This document shows, in pieces, positions 1 to 7,593 of a stretch of 28,357 nt of DNA. The stretch spans positions 1 through 28,357 of the forward strand of contig URLG01000032.1 in NCBI GenBank assembly GCA_900548535.1, in the 5' to 3' direction. Position 1 is the first letter of the stretch; every line of letters starts with the position of its first letter. The stretch comes from Candidatus Segatella intestinihominis (GTDB lineage Bacteria > Bacteroidota > Bacteroidia > Bacteroidales > Bacteroidaceae). The position numbers and the translations under genes were made by a program. The notes below the pieces were generated by a model. That model was not told where the DNA came from. It worked only from the letters and a program-made list of their open reading frames with translations, and ran no database searches.

Positions 1-65
1 GTGGTGCTCTCCTCGAGGCTATCGAGGGCAAGGTATTGCCAGGTGTAGCAGCTATCGAGAAGTAA
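1..65 (+). CDS. pgk: phosphoglycerate kinase, C-terminal end (partial)
   Basis: The reading frame is open from base 3 and ends at TAA 63-65. It encodes a 20-residue tail containing LEAIEGKVLPGVAAI, which matches the conserved C-terminal pattern of phosphoglycerate kinase (GGGA.LE.LEGK.LPGVAAL). The enzyme converts 1,3-bisphosphoglycerate and ADP to 3-phosphoglycerate and ATP in cytoplasmic glycolysis. The gene enters from the left edge, so only the last few percent is visible. A terminator hairpin about 90 bases downstream fits the end of its transcription unit. The call rests on a short motif and is therefore not certain. Confidence 0.75.
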   Translation, partial: GALLEAIEGKVLPGVAAIEK

Positions 66-156
66 ATTTTCCCCTAGCTAGGCATTCCGTCTAGCGAGAG
101 AGAAAGCTTCTTGAGATAAATAAAAGCTTGACTTTTTTAGCAATAAATAGAATAGG

Positions 157-191
157 TTGGAGGGCATCCTATAGTGGTGTCCTCCAATTTT
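157..191 (+). terminator. intrinsic terminator after pgk
   Basis: A 10-bp stem pairs 157-166 with 178-187. It contains one G-U pair, has an 11-base loop, and is followed by TTTT at 188-191. Because a possible GTG start at 174 lies inside this hairpin, the downstream transporter more likely starts at the ATG at 234. Confidence 0.7.
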
Positions 192-233
192 CAGTTTTTG
201 CTAATTCTCCTAATACTCTACAGAAATATATCA

Positions 234-1931
234 ATGGATTGGATCATTAATCTTTTTACCAACACGGAGTCGGTGGCTCACATCGCCCTACTCTACGCTA
301 TCGTCATAGCGGTTGGTGTATACCTGGGCAAAATCAAGATAGGCGGCATCTCGCTGGGTGTCACCTTCGTGCTCTTTGCCGGCATCTTGGCAGGTCACTT
401 GGGATTCACCGGACCTACGAACATCCTCACCTTCGTGCAGGACTTCGGACTGATTCTCTTCGTATTCATGATTGGTCTCCAGGTGGGACCAGGATTCTTC
501 GAGAGTTTCAAGAAAGGTGGTGTGACGCTCAACCTGCTGTCAGCTAGTGCCATACTGCTCAACATCCTTGTGATGTTTGGCTGTTATTATCTGTTTTTCG
601 ACACCAGCAACCCTATCAATCTGCCTATGATGGTGGGTACGCTCTATGGTGCCGTAACCAACACTCCAGGTCTGGGTGCTGCCAATGAGGCACTGCTCAG
701 CGTATTCCCTAACGGCGCCCCTAGCATCGCCAATGGATATGCCTGCGCTTATCCGCTCGGCGTGGTAGGCATCATCGGTGCCACCATCCTCATCAAGTAC
801 ATCTGCAAGGTGAACACCCAGGAGGAAGAAGAGAAGCTCAACGAGGAAGACGCTGCCAACCCTCATGCCAAGGCTCACAACATGCACCTGCGTGTGGAGA
901 ATGCCTATATCGCCGGCAGAACGCTGAGAGAGGTTTCAGAGTTCCTGAACCGAGACATCGTGTGCTCCCGACTGCTGCACAATGGCGAGGTGAGCATCCC
1001 TAACAGCAAGACCACCTTCGAGGTGGGCGACGAGTTGCTCGTGGTATGCGCCGAGGCTGACGCCGAAGCCATCAAGGCATTCATCGGACCTGCGATAGAC
1101 GCTGAGTGGGACCGCTCCAAGGATGAGAAGGTGGAGCACTTCGTATCTCGCCGCATCATCGTTACCCGTCCGGAGATGAACGGTAAGACGCTGGGCAAGA
1201 TGCACTTCTCCAGTGTATACGGCGTCAATGTGACCCGCATCTCCCGTCAGGGCATGGACATCTTCGCAGGCCGAAACCACCACTTCCATGTGGGTGATAG
1301 AATCCTGGTAGTGGGTCCTGAGGAGAATGTGAACCGCGTGGCAGAAATCATGGGTAACTCTGTGAAGCGCCTCGATGCGCCTAACATCGCCACCATCTTC
1401 ATCGGCATCATGGTGGGTATCATCTTCGGTAGTCTGCCATTCGCCATCCCAGGCATGCCAGTGCCACTGAAGCTCGGTATCGCCGGAGGTCCGCTGATCA
1501 TCGCCATCCTCATCGGCCGTTTCGGCTATCGCATGAAGCTGGTCACCTATACCACCACGTCAGCCAACATGATGCTGCGTGAGATAGGACTGGTACTCTT
1601 CCTGGCTAGCGTGGGCATCAAGGCTGGTGCCGGATTCTGGGAGACCGTGGCTCAGGGCGACGGTATCAAGTATGTATACACCGGATTCCTCATCACCGTG
1701 ATTCCTATCCTCATCATCGGAACCATCGCACGCCTGAAGTTCAAGTTCAATTACTTCACCATCATGGGTATGCTGGCAGGTACGTATACCGACCCTCCTG
1801 CCCTGGCCTATGCCAACGCATCTTGCTCCAAGGAGGCTCCAGCCGTAGGTTATTCTACAGTTTATCCGCTGAGCATGTTCTTGCGTATCTTCACGGCACA
1901 GATTGTGGTGCTGTTCTTCTGCGGAGGATAA
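234..1931 (+). CDS. AspT/YidE/YbjL-family putative transporter
   Basis: The predicted protein has 565 residues and belongs to the aspartate:alanine exchanger family (AAE). It has two membrane halves, each with about five or six hydrophobic segments. Between them lies a cytoplasmic region (about residues 210-390) holding two RCK_C/TrkA-C-like domains (one includes FEVGDELLVVC, the other FHVGDRILVVG). The duplicated family motif is visible in each half: GAVTNTPGLGAANEAL in the first and GTYTDPPALAYANA in the second. Family members exchange amino acids or dicarboxylates such as aspartate and alanine across the inner membrane; the substrate here cannot be read from sequence. I chose ATG 234 (MDWIINLF) rather than GTG 174, because the upstream codons lie in the pgk terminator. 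It precedes, on the same strand, the sodium-pump decarboxylase genes, but a terminator separates them. Confidence 0.85.
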   Translation: MDWIINLFTNTESVAHIALLYAIVIAVGVYLGKIKIGGISLGVTFVLFAGILAGHLGFTGPTNILTFVQDFGLILFVFMIGLQVGPGFFESFKKGGVTLNLLSASAILLNILVMFGCYYLFFDTSNPINLPMMVGTLYGAVTNTPGLGAANEALLSVFPNGAPSIANGYACAYPLGVVGIIGATILIKYICKVNTQEEEEKLNEEDAANPHAKAHNMHLRVENAYIAGRTLREVSEFLNRDIVCSRLLHNGEVSIPNSKTTFEVGDELLVVCAEADAEAIKAFIGPAIDAEWDRSKDEKVEHFVSRRIIVTRPEMNGKTLGKMHFSSVYGVNVTRISRQGMDIFAGRNHHFHVGDRILVVGPEENVNRVAEIMGNSVKRLDAPNIATIFIGIMVGIIFGSLPFAIPGMPVPLKLGIAGGPLIIAILIGRFGYRMKLVTYTTTSANMMLREIGLVLFLASVGIKAGAGFWETVAQGDGIKYVYTGFLITVIPILIIGTIARLKFKFNYFTIMGMLAGTYTDPPALAYANASCSKEAPAVGYSTVYPLSMFLRIFTAQIVVLFFCGG

Positions 1932-1989
1932 AAACATAAGAATTGGCTTACAATAGTTAAAGAAAAGCTAATAAAAAATGATAAATTAT

Positions 1990-2029
1990 AAAAGAGGTGC
2001 ACAAAGTTGTTCTTTTGTGCGCCTCTTTT
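1990..2029 (+). terminator. intrinsic terminator after the AspT-like gene
   Basis: A stem of about 16 bp (AAAAGAGGTGCACAAA with its partner ending CCTCTTTT) has one U-G pair and a short loop, and ends in a T run. It sits about 60 bases after the stop at 1931. Its 3' arm abuts the -33 element of the next promoter. Confidence 0.85.
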
Positions 2030-2060
2030 GCGTTTTATTCGAAAATTATTTGTACCTTTG
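2028..2060 (+). promoter_or_regulatory. Bacteroidota promoter for the decarboxylase operon
   Basis: TTG at 2028-2030 and TACCTTTG at 2053-2060 are separated by 22 bases, close to the TTG-(19-21)-TAnnTTTG consensus of the Bacteroidota housekeeping sigma factor. Transcription would start near 2064, giving a leader of about 66 bases before the ATG at 2130. Confidence 0.7.
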
Positions 2061-2129
2061 AGGCAGATTTGCAACCTAAGATGAGAACAAAACAATAACA
2101 ATATAAACCAACTAAAACGTTAGAAGCGT

Positions 2130-3080
2130 ATGAAGAAATTGGGAATCATACTAAGCATGCTGGCAGTCACCACGCTGGGCACCTGGGCACAGGGAGCCAA
2201 GAGCATCCGTATCACGGAGGTGATGACCCTCAACCGTACGAGCATCGTGGATGAGTACGGCAAGCACAAACCATGGGTGGAGATTAGCAACTCCTCCTTT
2301 ACCACGTACAATGTGCGTGGCATGTTCCTCACCACCGACCGCAGGGTTCTGGACAAAAAGATGAGCCCCGAGGAGCGACGCAAACTGATGAGCCCACTGC
2401 CCAACAACGAGCCCCGCACCATGATAGCAGGCAAGAAGAGCATCGTGATCTTCGACAAGAACGACCAGGCTGGAGCCCTGCATCTCCCCCTCTGTTTCCG
2501 ACCTCAGAAAACCAACTGGGTAGCCATCTACGACGGAAATGCCGTGGATCTCATCGACTCAGTGAGCGTCCCCGTATTGCTAGCCGACCAATCTTACGAA
2601 CTAAGCCGTGACTTCAAGACATGGACCAAAGCCAACTATGAGGACGTGACCCCAGGCTATCTGCCACAAGCCGTGGGCCTGAGCAAATCGCAGCAACTGA
2701 AGAAGACCGACCCTTACGGCATCGGCATCGCCGTGCTCTCCATGGGCATCGTGTTCAGCTGCCTAGCCCTCCTCTTCATCGTGTTCTGGCTCTTCGGCAA
2801 CTATATGAAGCACAAGCAGCGCCTGGCAAGAGCCACCGAGAAGCACGCCACCTTATTATATATGACGGGCAAGAAGACCATCGAGGTAACCAATGAGTTG
2901 AGCCACAAGACCAACGTGATGCTCAAAGACGGCCTCACCACCAAGGGCATAGACAAGGAGATATACATGGCTGTCATCTCTCTGGCACTGAAGGAATACT
3001 TGGAGGACAAGCACGACATCGAGTCTGGCATCATCACCATCAAGCCAAAGCAGACCCGATGGAACGCTCCGAGATTCTAA
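2130..3080 (+). CDS. sodium-pump decarboxylase gamma subunit (OadG) with N-terminal lamin-tail domain
   Basis: The protein has 316 residues. A signal peptide (MKKLGIILSMLAVTTLGTWA) is followed by a region resembling a lamin tail domain (about 25-185; IRITEVMTLNRTSIVDEYG, PWVEISNSS, an immunoglobulin-like fold expected outside the cytoplasm). One membrane helix follows (about 195-222), then a basic cytoplasmic tail. The helix plus tail match the small OadG/MmdD gamma subunit, which in enterobacteria is only about 80 residues and holds the membrane decarboxylase complex together. The extra domain therefore makes it about four times the classical length. It is followed 34 bases later by the biotin carrier and then the beta subunit, which supports the assignment. 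The role of the lamin-tail part is unknown. Confidence 0.8.
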   Translation: MKKLGIILSMLAVTTLGTWAQGAKSIRITEVMTLNRTSIVDEYGKHKPWVEISNSSFTTYNVRGMFLTTDRRVLDKKMSPEERRKLMSPLPNNEPRTMIAGKKSIVIFDKNDQAGALHLPLCFRPQKTNWVAIYDGNAVDLIDSVSVPVLLADQSYELSRDFKTWTKANYEDVTPGYLPQAVGLSKSQQLKKTDPYGIGIAVLSMGIVFSCLALLFIVFWLFGNYMKHKQRLARATEKHATLLYMTGKKTIEVTNELSHKTNVMLKDGLTTKGIDKEIYMAVISLALKEYLEDKHDIESGIITIKPKQTRWNAPRF

Positions 3081-3114
3081 TTCTTAATTATTCATTATAA
3101 ATTATCAATTAACT

Positions 3115-3561
3115 ATGAAATACGAATATAAAGTAAAAGGTGTAGACTACGAAGTAGAAATCCAAGATATAGAAGGCAACATCGCCAACGTGACCGTGAA
3201 TGGCATCCCATTCGAAGTAGAAATGAAGCAGCCAGTGAAGGCAGCCAAGCAGAAAGTGAAGCTAGGCACTCCAGCTGCCGTCCCAGTAGCATCAGCAAGC
3301 CCTGCATCCGCAGCACCTGCAGAGAAGCCAGCAGCACCTGCCGCTAGTGGCAAGCCTGTGGTAGCCCCACTGCCAGGCACCATCAATGACATCAAGGTGA
3401 AGGTGGGCGACAAGGTGAACGCAGGCGACACCGTCATCATCCTCGAAGCCATGAAGATGCAGAACAACATCGAGGCTGAAACATCTGGAACCATCACCAG
3501 CGTCAACGTAAACAAGGGTGATGCTGTGATGGAGGGAGATACACTAGTAACTATCGCCTGA
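3115..3561 (+). CDS. biotin carboxyl carrier subunit of a sodium-pump decarboxylase
   Basis: The protein has 148 residues. A short N-terminal region is followed by an Ala/Pro-rich flexible linker (about 50-80) and then a biotinyl domain (about 82-148) with the invariant EAMKMQ motif. The biotinylated lysine would be Lys114. The linker lets the biotin arm move between a carboxyltransferase and the membrane beta subunit. Its position between the gamma-like and beta subunits shows that it serves a sodium-translocating decarboxylase (methylmalonyl-CoA or oxaloacetate type) rather than acetyl-CoA carboxylase. The substrate-defining carboxyltransferase is not in the cluster. The AT-rich junction at 3081-3114 resembles the repeats found in the his operon. 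Confidence 0.88.
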   Translation: MKYEYKVKGVDYEVEIQDIEGNIANVTVNGIPFEVEMKQPVKAAKQKVKLGTPAAVPVASASPASAAPAEKPAAPAASGKPVVAPLPGTINDIKVKVGDKVNAGDTVIILEAMKMQNNIEAETSGTITSVNVNKGDAVMEGDTLVTIA

Positions 3562-3578
3562 TAAACGATAAATATAAA

Positions 3579-3624
3579 GAACTTTATGATTGCCCTTCAA
3601 AACAGAAGGCTAATCATAAAGTTC
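3579..3624 (+). other. long hairpin between biotin carrier and beta-subunit genes
   Basis: A 13-bp perfect outer stem (3579-3591 with 3612-3624) continues into an inner stem of about 6 bp with single-base bulges and closes on a 6-base AAAACA loop. No T run follows, so it is not a standard terminator. It begins about 17 bases after the biotin-carrier stop and may act in mRNA processing or differential expression. Confidence 0.65.
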
Positions 3625-3648
3625 AATGTTCAACTTTCAAAGTTCAAA
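3621..3648 (+). repeat. heptamer array GTTCAAN (four units)
   Basis: The units GTTCAAT, GTTCAAC, TTTCAAA and GTTCAAA follow one another just before the ATG at 3656. Other 7-bp arrays occur at several same-strand gene junctions in this window. Confidence 0.7.
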
Positions 3649-3655
3649 GTAAATT

Positions 3656-4804
3656 ATGGATTTCATCATACAAAACTTCAATGAGTTCCTGACCTATACG
3701 GGCTTTGCAAATGCTACGGCAGGAAACCTCATCATGATATTGGTGGGAGCACTCTTCATCTGGCTCGCCATCAAGAAAGACTTCGAACCGCTGCTCTTGG
3801 TGCCTATCGGACTGGGCATCATCCTGGGCAACATCCCATTCCGTGCCGACGCAGGACTGGAAATCGGACTCTACGAAGACAACTCGGTGCTCAACATCTT
3901 CTATCAGGGAGTGAAGCAGGGCTGGTATCCCCCGCTCGTATTCCTGGGCATCGGAGCCATGACCGACTTCTCCGCCCTCATCAGCAACCCTAAACTGATA
4001 TTGATAGGAGCCGCAGCCCAGTTTGGCATCTTCGGCGCCTACATGATAGCCCTGGCACTGGGATTTGAGCCTAACCAGGCAGCGGGTATCGCCATCATCG
4101 GTGGAGCCGACGGTCCTACCGCCATCTTCCTGAGCAGCAAGCTGAGCCCTAACCTGATGGGAGCCATCGCCGTGTGCGCCTACTCCTACATGGCACTGGT
4201 GCCAGTGATTCAGCCACCATTGATGCGCCTCTTGACCACCAAGAAGGAGCGCGTGATCAAGATGAAGCCAGCCCGCACCGTGAGCCAGACAGAGAAGATA
4301 CTCTTCCCTATCATCGGACTGCTGCTCACCACCTTCATCGTGCCATCAGGCTTGCCACTGCTCGGTATGCTCTTCTTTGGCAACCTGCTGAAGGAAAGCG
4401 GCAAGACCACCCGACTCGCCAAGACAGCAGGCAGCAGCCTCAATGACATCGTGGTGATGCTCCTCGGTCTGACCGTAGGTTGCTCCACCCAGGCATCAGA
4501 GTTCTTGACGCTCAATACCATCAAGATCTTCGCCCTCGGAGCCCTAGCCTTCATCATCGCATCAGCCAGCGGCATCCTCTTCGTGAAGTTGATGAATCTC
4601 TTCTTGCCTAAGGGCAAAAAGCTGAACCCACTGATTGGCAACGCCGGAGTAAGCGCCGTGCCTATGAGTGCCCGCATCAGCAACAACCTGGGCTTGGAGT
4701 ACGACCGCCACAACTTCCTCCTGATGCACGCCATGGGTCCTAACGTGGCAGGAGTCATCGGTTCTGCCGTAGCAGCCGGCGCCCTGCTGGGCTTCTTCAA
4801 CTAA
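3656..4804 (+). CDS. sodium-translocating decarboxylase beta subunit
   Basis: The 382-residue polytopic membrane protein belongs to the OadB/MmdB/GcdB family, which decarboxylates carboxybiotin and pumps Na+ out of the cell. It shows the conserved GGADGPTAIFLSSKL segment (Asp needed for Na+ coupling in studied members) and the later NAGVSAVPMSAR segment, with about nine to eleven hydrophobic stretches. Length is normal for a Bacteroidota beta subunit. It is the last gene of a three-gene unit and is followed by a strong bidirectional terminator. Family knowledge gives the role; whether the substrate is oxaloacetate, methylmalonyl-CoA or another acid depends on the unseen alpha subunit. Confidence 0.9.
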   Translation: MDFIIQNFNEFLTYTGFANATAGNLIMILVGALFIWLAIKKDFEPLLLVPIGLGIILGNIPFRADAGLEIGLYEDNSVLNIFYQGVKQGWYPPLVFLGIGAMTDFSALISNPKLILIGAAAQFGIFGAYMIALALGFEPNQAAGIAIIGGADGPTAIFLSSKLSPNLMGAIAVCAYSYMALVPVIQPPLMRLLTTKKERVIKMKPARTVSQTEKILFPIIGLLLTTFIVPSGLPLLGMLFFGNLLKESGKTTRLAKTAGSSLNDIVVMLLGLTVGCSTQASEFLTLNTIKIFALGALAFIIASASGILFVKLMNLFLPKGKKLNPLIGNAGVSAVPMSARISNNLGLEYDRHNFLLMHAMGPNVAGVIGSAVAAGALLGFFN

Positions 4805-4844
4805 GCAAGATATGCTGGGAGAGCATTTCAAGCTTACAAAAAGC

Positions 4845-4892
4845 AAAAAAGGATTTGGAATCTATATCATCTGATTCCAAATCCTTTTTTTT
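4845..4892. terminator. bidirectional terminator between convergent genes
   Basis: A perfect 12-bp stem (4851-4862 with 4873-4884) with a 10-base loop is flanked by AAAAAA on the left and TTTTTTTT on the right, so it can end transcription from either side. It overlaps the stop codon of the minus-strand lipoprotein gene at 4891. Confidence 0.9.
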
Positions 4893-5685
4893 ATGAATTG
4901 ATTTTCATTTTTCCATCGTGCGATACCACGAGTTCCACCTGATAACTCAGACTGCTATCGGGCATGGCGAGCACAGCCATATAGTGAATGCCCTCAGCAT
5001 CTATCTTTAGGAATGAGATGTCGCTCAATATCGACTGCTTTAGGAACTCGGCAGGCACCTTCTTCTTGAAGTCCTCCTTATGGAAGTCCTTGCCAAAGAG
5101 CTTGCGAGCACCCTGGAAGATATTGATGTTTACGATATTGTCGTAGTACACATTGTCCACCTCCACTCCATCGTCATTGTAGGAACTCTTGTACACCTTG
5201 TAGGTGGTAGGGTTCACCTGCACATAGAGATGGTATTTCTCATCGGCATGGCTCACGATGGTATCTCGCTTGATGAGCGTATTCTGATTGAGCGCCACCG
5301 GAGGCTGCTGCGTAAACTGGCGCAGATAGGAAGCATCATTGGTCTTCACCAGCTTCACGATGTCGCCATTCTGTATCTTAAACTGGAAGATATGGGCAGC
5401 CTGCTTCACGATGGGATACTTCACCACATTGGCGCCCTTCATCACGAGCGTATCGCCTGCTATGTAGAAATACACAGGTTGGCTTGTAGAGTCGGGATAG
5501 TAGATGGTATCTCCCTTGACTCGGAAGGCCACATCGTCCTCGTCGTCATTGAGCCAGATGCCCTGGAGCATCTTCTTGGCTGCGGCATTCTCTGCCACCG
5601 TCTCACCCTGCCTATCCGCCTTGTGAGAGCAGCCCACTATCATCAGCAGACATCCCAACAATAGTAAGTTTACCGTTTGTTTCAT
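4891..5685 (-). CDS. putative lipoprotein, DUF4738-like
   Basis: The protein has 264 residues. It starts with a lipoprotein signal peptide ending in the lipobox IVGC (Cys19), so it should be anchored in the envelope. The rest is hydrophilic and beta-rich (ALQGIW-like opening as MLQGIWLNDDEDDVAF; SSYNDDGVEVDNVYYDN). I recognise it as resembling DUF4738, a family mostly seen in Prevotella and relatives, with no known function; this name is from memory of the family and should be confirmed. It lies 41 bases after rfbC on the same strand and probably shares that gene's promoter. No catalytic motif was seen. Confidence 0.75.
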   Translation of the reverse strand: MKQTVNLLLLGCLLMIVGCSHKADRQGETVAENAAAKKMLQGIWLNDDEDDVAFRVKGDTIYYPDSTSQPVYFYIAGDTLVMKGANVVKYPIVKQAAHIFQFKIQNGDIVKLVKTNDASYLRQFTQQPPVALNQNTLIKRDTIVSHADEKYHLYVQVNPTTYKVYKSSYNDDGVEVDNVYYDNIVNINIFQGARKLFGKDFHKEDFKKKVPAEFLKQSILSDISFLKIDAEGIHYMAVLAMPDSSLSYQVELVVSHDGKMKINS

Positions 5686-5696
5686 AGTCTAATCTT

Positions 5697-5744
5697 TTAG
5701 AAGAAATCCGAATCTGCATCGATCTCTTAGAAGAAATCTGCATC
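5697..5744 (-). repeat. partial tandem duplication of the rfbC 3' end
   Basis: On the plus strand TTAGAAGAAATC...TGCATC occurs at 5697-5720 and again at 5727-5744; the first copy carries six extra bases. Read on the minus strand, the stop of rfbC is followed in frame by a second copy of the tail, EIDADSDFF, and another stop at 5697-5699. Confidence 0.8.
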
Positions 5745-6278
5745 CTCAAAGTTCTTAGCCTTGAGCAAGTCTTTCTCAGAAGTAAGCACATCCTTGGCGT
5801 CGATAGGCCACTGGATGCCGATAGTCTCATCATTCCACTTGATGCTGGCCTCCTGCTGCGGAGCATATACATTATCCACCTTGTAAGTGAAGATGGCCTC
5901 CTGGCTCAGCACCAAGAATCCATGGGCAAAGCCGCGAGGGATGAAGAACTGGCGCTTGTTGTCCTCGCTCAATTCCACCATCACGTACTTGCCAAAGGTC
6001 TTGCTGTCCTTGCGCAGGTCCACTGCCACATCCAGCACCTTGCCCTTGATGACACGCACCAGCTTAGCCTGCGAGTACTCGCCCTTCTGATAATGCAAGC
6101 CACGCAATACGCCATAGCTCGACTTCGACTCGTTGTCCTGCACAAACTCCACATGATGCCCTATATGCGCATCAAAGTCTGCCTGTTTCCATGCCTCAAA
6201 GAAATATCCACGGGCATCGTCAAACACCCTTGGCTGCATGATCCACACGCCTTCTATTTCAGTTTCCGTATATTCCAT
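5727..6278 (-). CDS. rfbC: dTDP-4-dehydrorhamnose 3,5-epimerase
   Basis: The 183-residue protein has the length of the RmlC/RfbC cupin family. It epimerises C3 and C5 of dTDP-4-keto-6-deoxyglucose in dTDP-L-rhamnose synthesis for surface polysaccharides, in the cytoplasm. Family motifs are present: FDDARGYFFEAW near the start, VQDNESKSSYGVLRGLHYQ (with the catalytic-region His), KGKVLDVAVDLRKDS, and FIPRGFAHGFLVLS, followed by FTYKVDNVYAPQQEASIKWND. It has its own promoter upstream (6307-6336) and is followed by the lipoprotein gene. The other rml genes are not nearby. The 3' end carries a partial duplication of the last codons after the stop. Confidence 0.93.
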   Translation of the reverse strand: MEYTETEIEGVWIMQPRVFDDARGYFFEAWKQADFDAHIGHHVEFVQDNESKSSYGVLRGLHYQKGEYSQAKLVRVIKGKVLDVAVDLRKDSKTFGKYVMVELSEDNKRQFFIPRGFAHGFLVLSQEAIFTYKVDNVYAPQQEASIKWNDETIGIQWPIDAKDVLTSEKDLLKAKNFEDADFF

Positions 6279-6306
6279 TTATACACCTTATTTATTATTA
6301 TAGGGA

Positions 6307-6336
6307 CAAAGATACTACTTTTTTTTGGAATGACAA
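6307..6336 (-). promoter_or_regulatory. promoter for rfbC and the lipoprotein gene
   Basis: On the minus strand TATCTTTG (6307-6314) follows a TTG (6334-6336) with a 19-base spacer, matching the Bacteroidota consensus. The predicted start is near 6303, giving a leader of about 25 bases. Confidence 0.8.
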
Positions 6337-6385
6337 AACAAATTAAACTTTTTATCATATACTTGAAAAATTTATCTTAAAATAG

Positions 6386-6416
6386 TTGTCTATATCCGAA
6401 AAATTCAGTACCTTTG
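6386..6416 (+). promoter_or_regulatory. promoter giving a nearly leaderless transcript
   Basis: TTG at 6386-6388, a 20-base spacer and TACCTTTG at 6409-6416 make a full consensus promoter. The expected transcription start, a few bases after the last G, falls within about two bases of the GTG start codon at 6422. Confidence 0.75.
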
Positions 6417-6421
6417 CAAAC

Positions 6422-7525
6422 GTGATTGAATTAGAAAGACATATAGAGATCCTACTTTTGAGCAACGATTGCGTGATAGTCCCAGGGTTTGGAGGCTTCA
6501 TGGCTCATCATGTAGATGGACGTTACGATGGCAGAGACAACATGTTTTTGCCACCGCTGAGAACTATTGGCTTCAATCCACAGCTCCAGATGAACGATTC
6601 CCTCTTGGCGCTCTCGTATGTGGAAGCATACGACATCAGCTACCCAGAGGCGCTCGACCGCATCGCCAACGAAGTGGCTGAGATCAAGCAGACACTGGAG
6701 AACACAGGCAAATTCGAACTCAACGATATTGGTACCATCTCGCTCAATGAGGATGGCAACTACGCTTTCGAGCCTTGCGAGGCAGGTATCTTGACACCAG
6801 AGCTCTATGGCTTGGGTGGATTCAACATGCTCCCATTGGCTCAGCTCACCGACTCTACCGAAGCTACCAACTATGCTTCTGCTGCCGAGACGGAGAACGC
6901 ACAGATCGTTGACATGCCTGTACAGCAGGAGAAGCCAGTTGTGGCTACCGAGGCGACTATCGCTCCGGGCAGCAATGCTATGTTCGTTAACGACGAGCAG
7001 GAAGAAGAAGAGACTAGTGCAGAATTTATCAGCATCAAGAAGAGCTGGTTGCGCAATCTTGCCGCAGCCTGCATCGCCCTGATTGCCTTCTTCACCCTCT
7101 CTACCCCATTGGGTAATCCTAACGTGCAGAAGAGCCAGATAGATACAGGTATGCTCACCCGCATCATGCCCAAGGAGATAACCACAACTACTGCTCCTGC
7201 TCATGAGTTGGCACTTACCAACACCATGGCCGCAGAGACTCCAGCCAAGAGCCAGCAGATGACTCAAGACCAGGAGTTGAACACTTCTTCGGCATCTTAT
7301 TATAGCATCGTTTTGGCAAGCCGCGTCACCAAGCGCAATGCTGCCACCTACGTAGAATACTTGCAGAACAAGGGATTCAAGGAGGCTAGAGTGCTCATTA
7401 CCGACAGCAATGTCAAGGTAATCTATGGCACTTACACCACCGAAAGCGAGGCATATACTGCCCTCAACCGCCTGCACAGCTACGAGGCTTTCAACGATGG
7501 TTGGATTACAAAGGTTAAGGAGTAA
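6422..7525 (+). CDS. HU (CCDC81-like) and SPOR domain membrane protein
   Basis: The predicted protein has 367 residues. The N-terminal part (about 1-130) matches the CCDC81-like prokaryotic HU domains found in Bacteroidota (IELERHIEILLLSNDCVIVPGFGGFMAHH and a second HU-like part with GKFELNDIGTISLNEDG). A disordered stretch follows, then one membrane helix (about 210-228, LAAACIALIAFF), then a C-terminal SPOR domain (YYSIVLASRVTKRNAATYVEYL) of the kind that binds denuded peptidoglycan at division sites. It could link the cell wall to a cytoplasmic partner or DNA; that is inference. I chose GTG 6422 because the conserved family start aligns there. A TTG start at 6386 is in frame but is the -33 promoter element. 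Confidence 0.85.
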   Translation: MIELERHIEILLLSNDCVIVPGFGGFMAHHVDGRYDGRDNMFLPPLRTIGFNPQLQMNDSLLALSYVEAYDISYPEALDRIANEVAEIKQTLENTGKFELNDIGTISLNEDGNYAFEPCEAGILTPELYGLGGFNMLPLAQLTDSTEATNYASAAETENAQIVDMPVQQEKPVVATEATIAPGSNAMFVNDEQEEEETSAEFISIKKSWLRNLAAACIALIAFFTLSTPLGNPNVQKSQIDTGMLTRIMPKEITTTTAPAHELALTNTMAAETPAKSQQMTQDQELNTSSASYYSIVLASRVTKRNAATYVEYLQNKGFKEARVLITDSNVKVIYGTYTTESEAYTALNRLHSYEAFNDGWITKVKE

Positions 7526-7593
7526 AAGAATACATCCCCCTCCTCAACCTTTGCTTGTATATCATTAAAATATAATCAGAAAATCAAAGCTTT

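Noticed and set aside
1862..2101. Possible 79-residue protein after the AspT-like gene
   Set aside because: It overlaps the transporter end, the terminator hairpin and the next promoter.
6452..7477. Minus-strand open frame of 341 codons
   Set aside because: It is antisense to the HU-SPOR gene, whose domains and promoter are clear.
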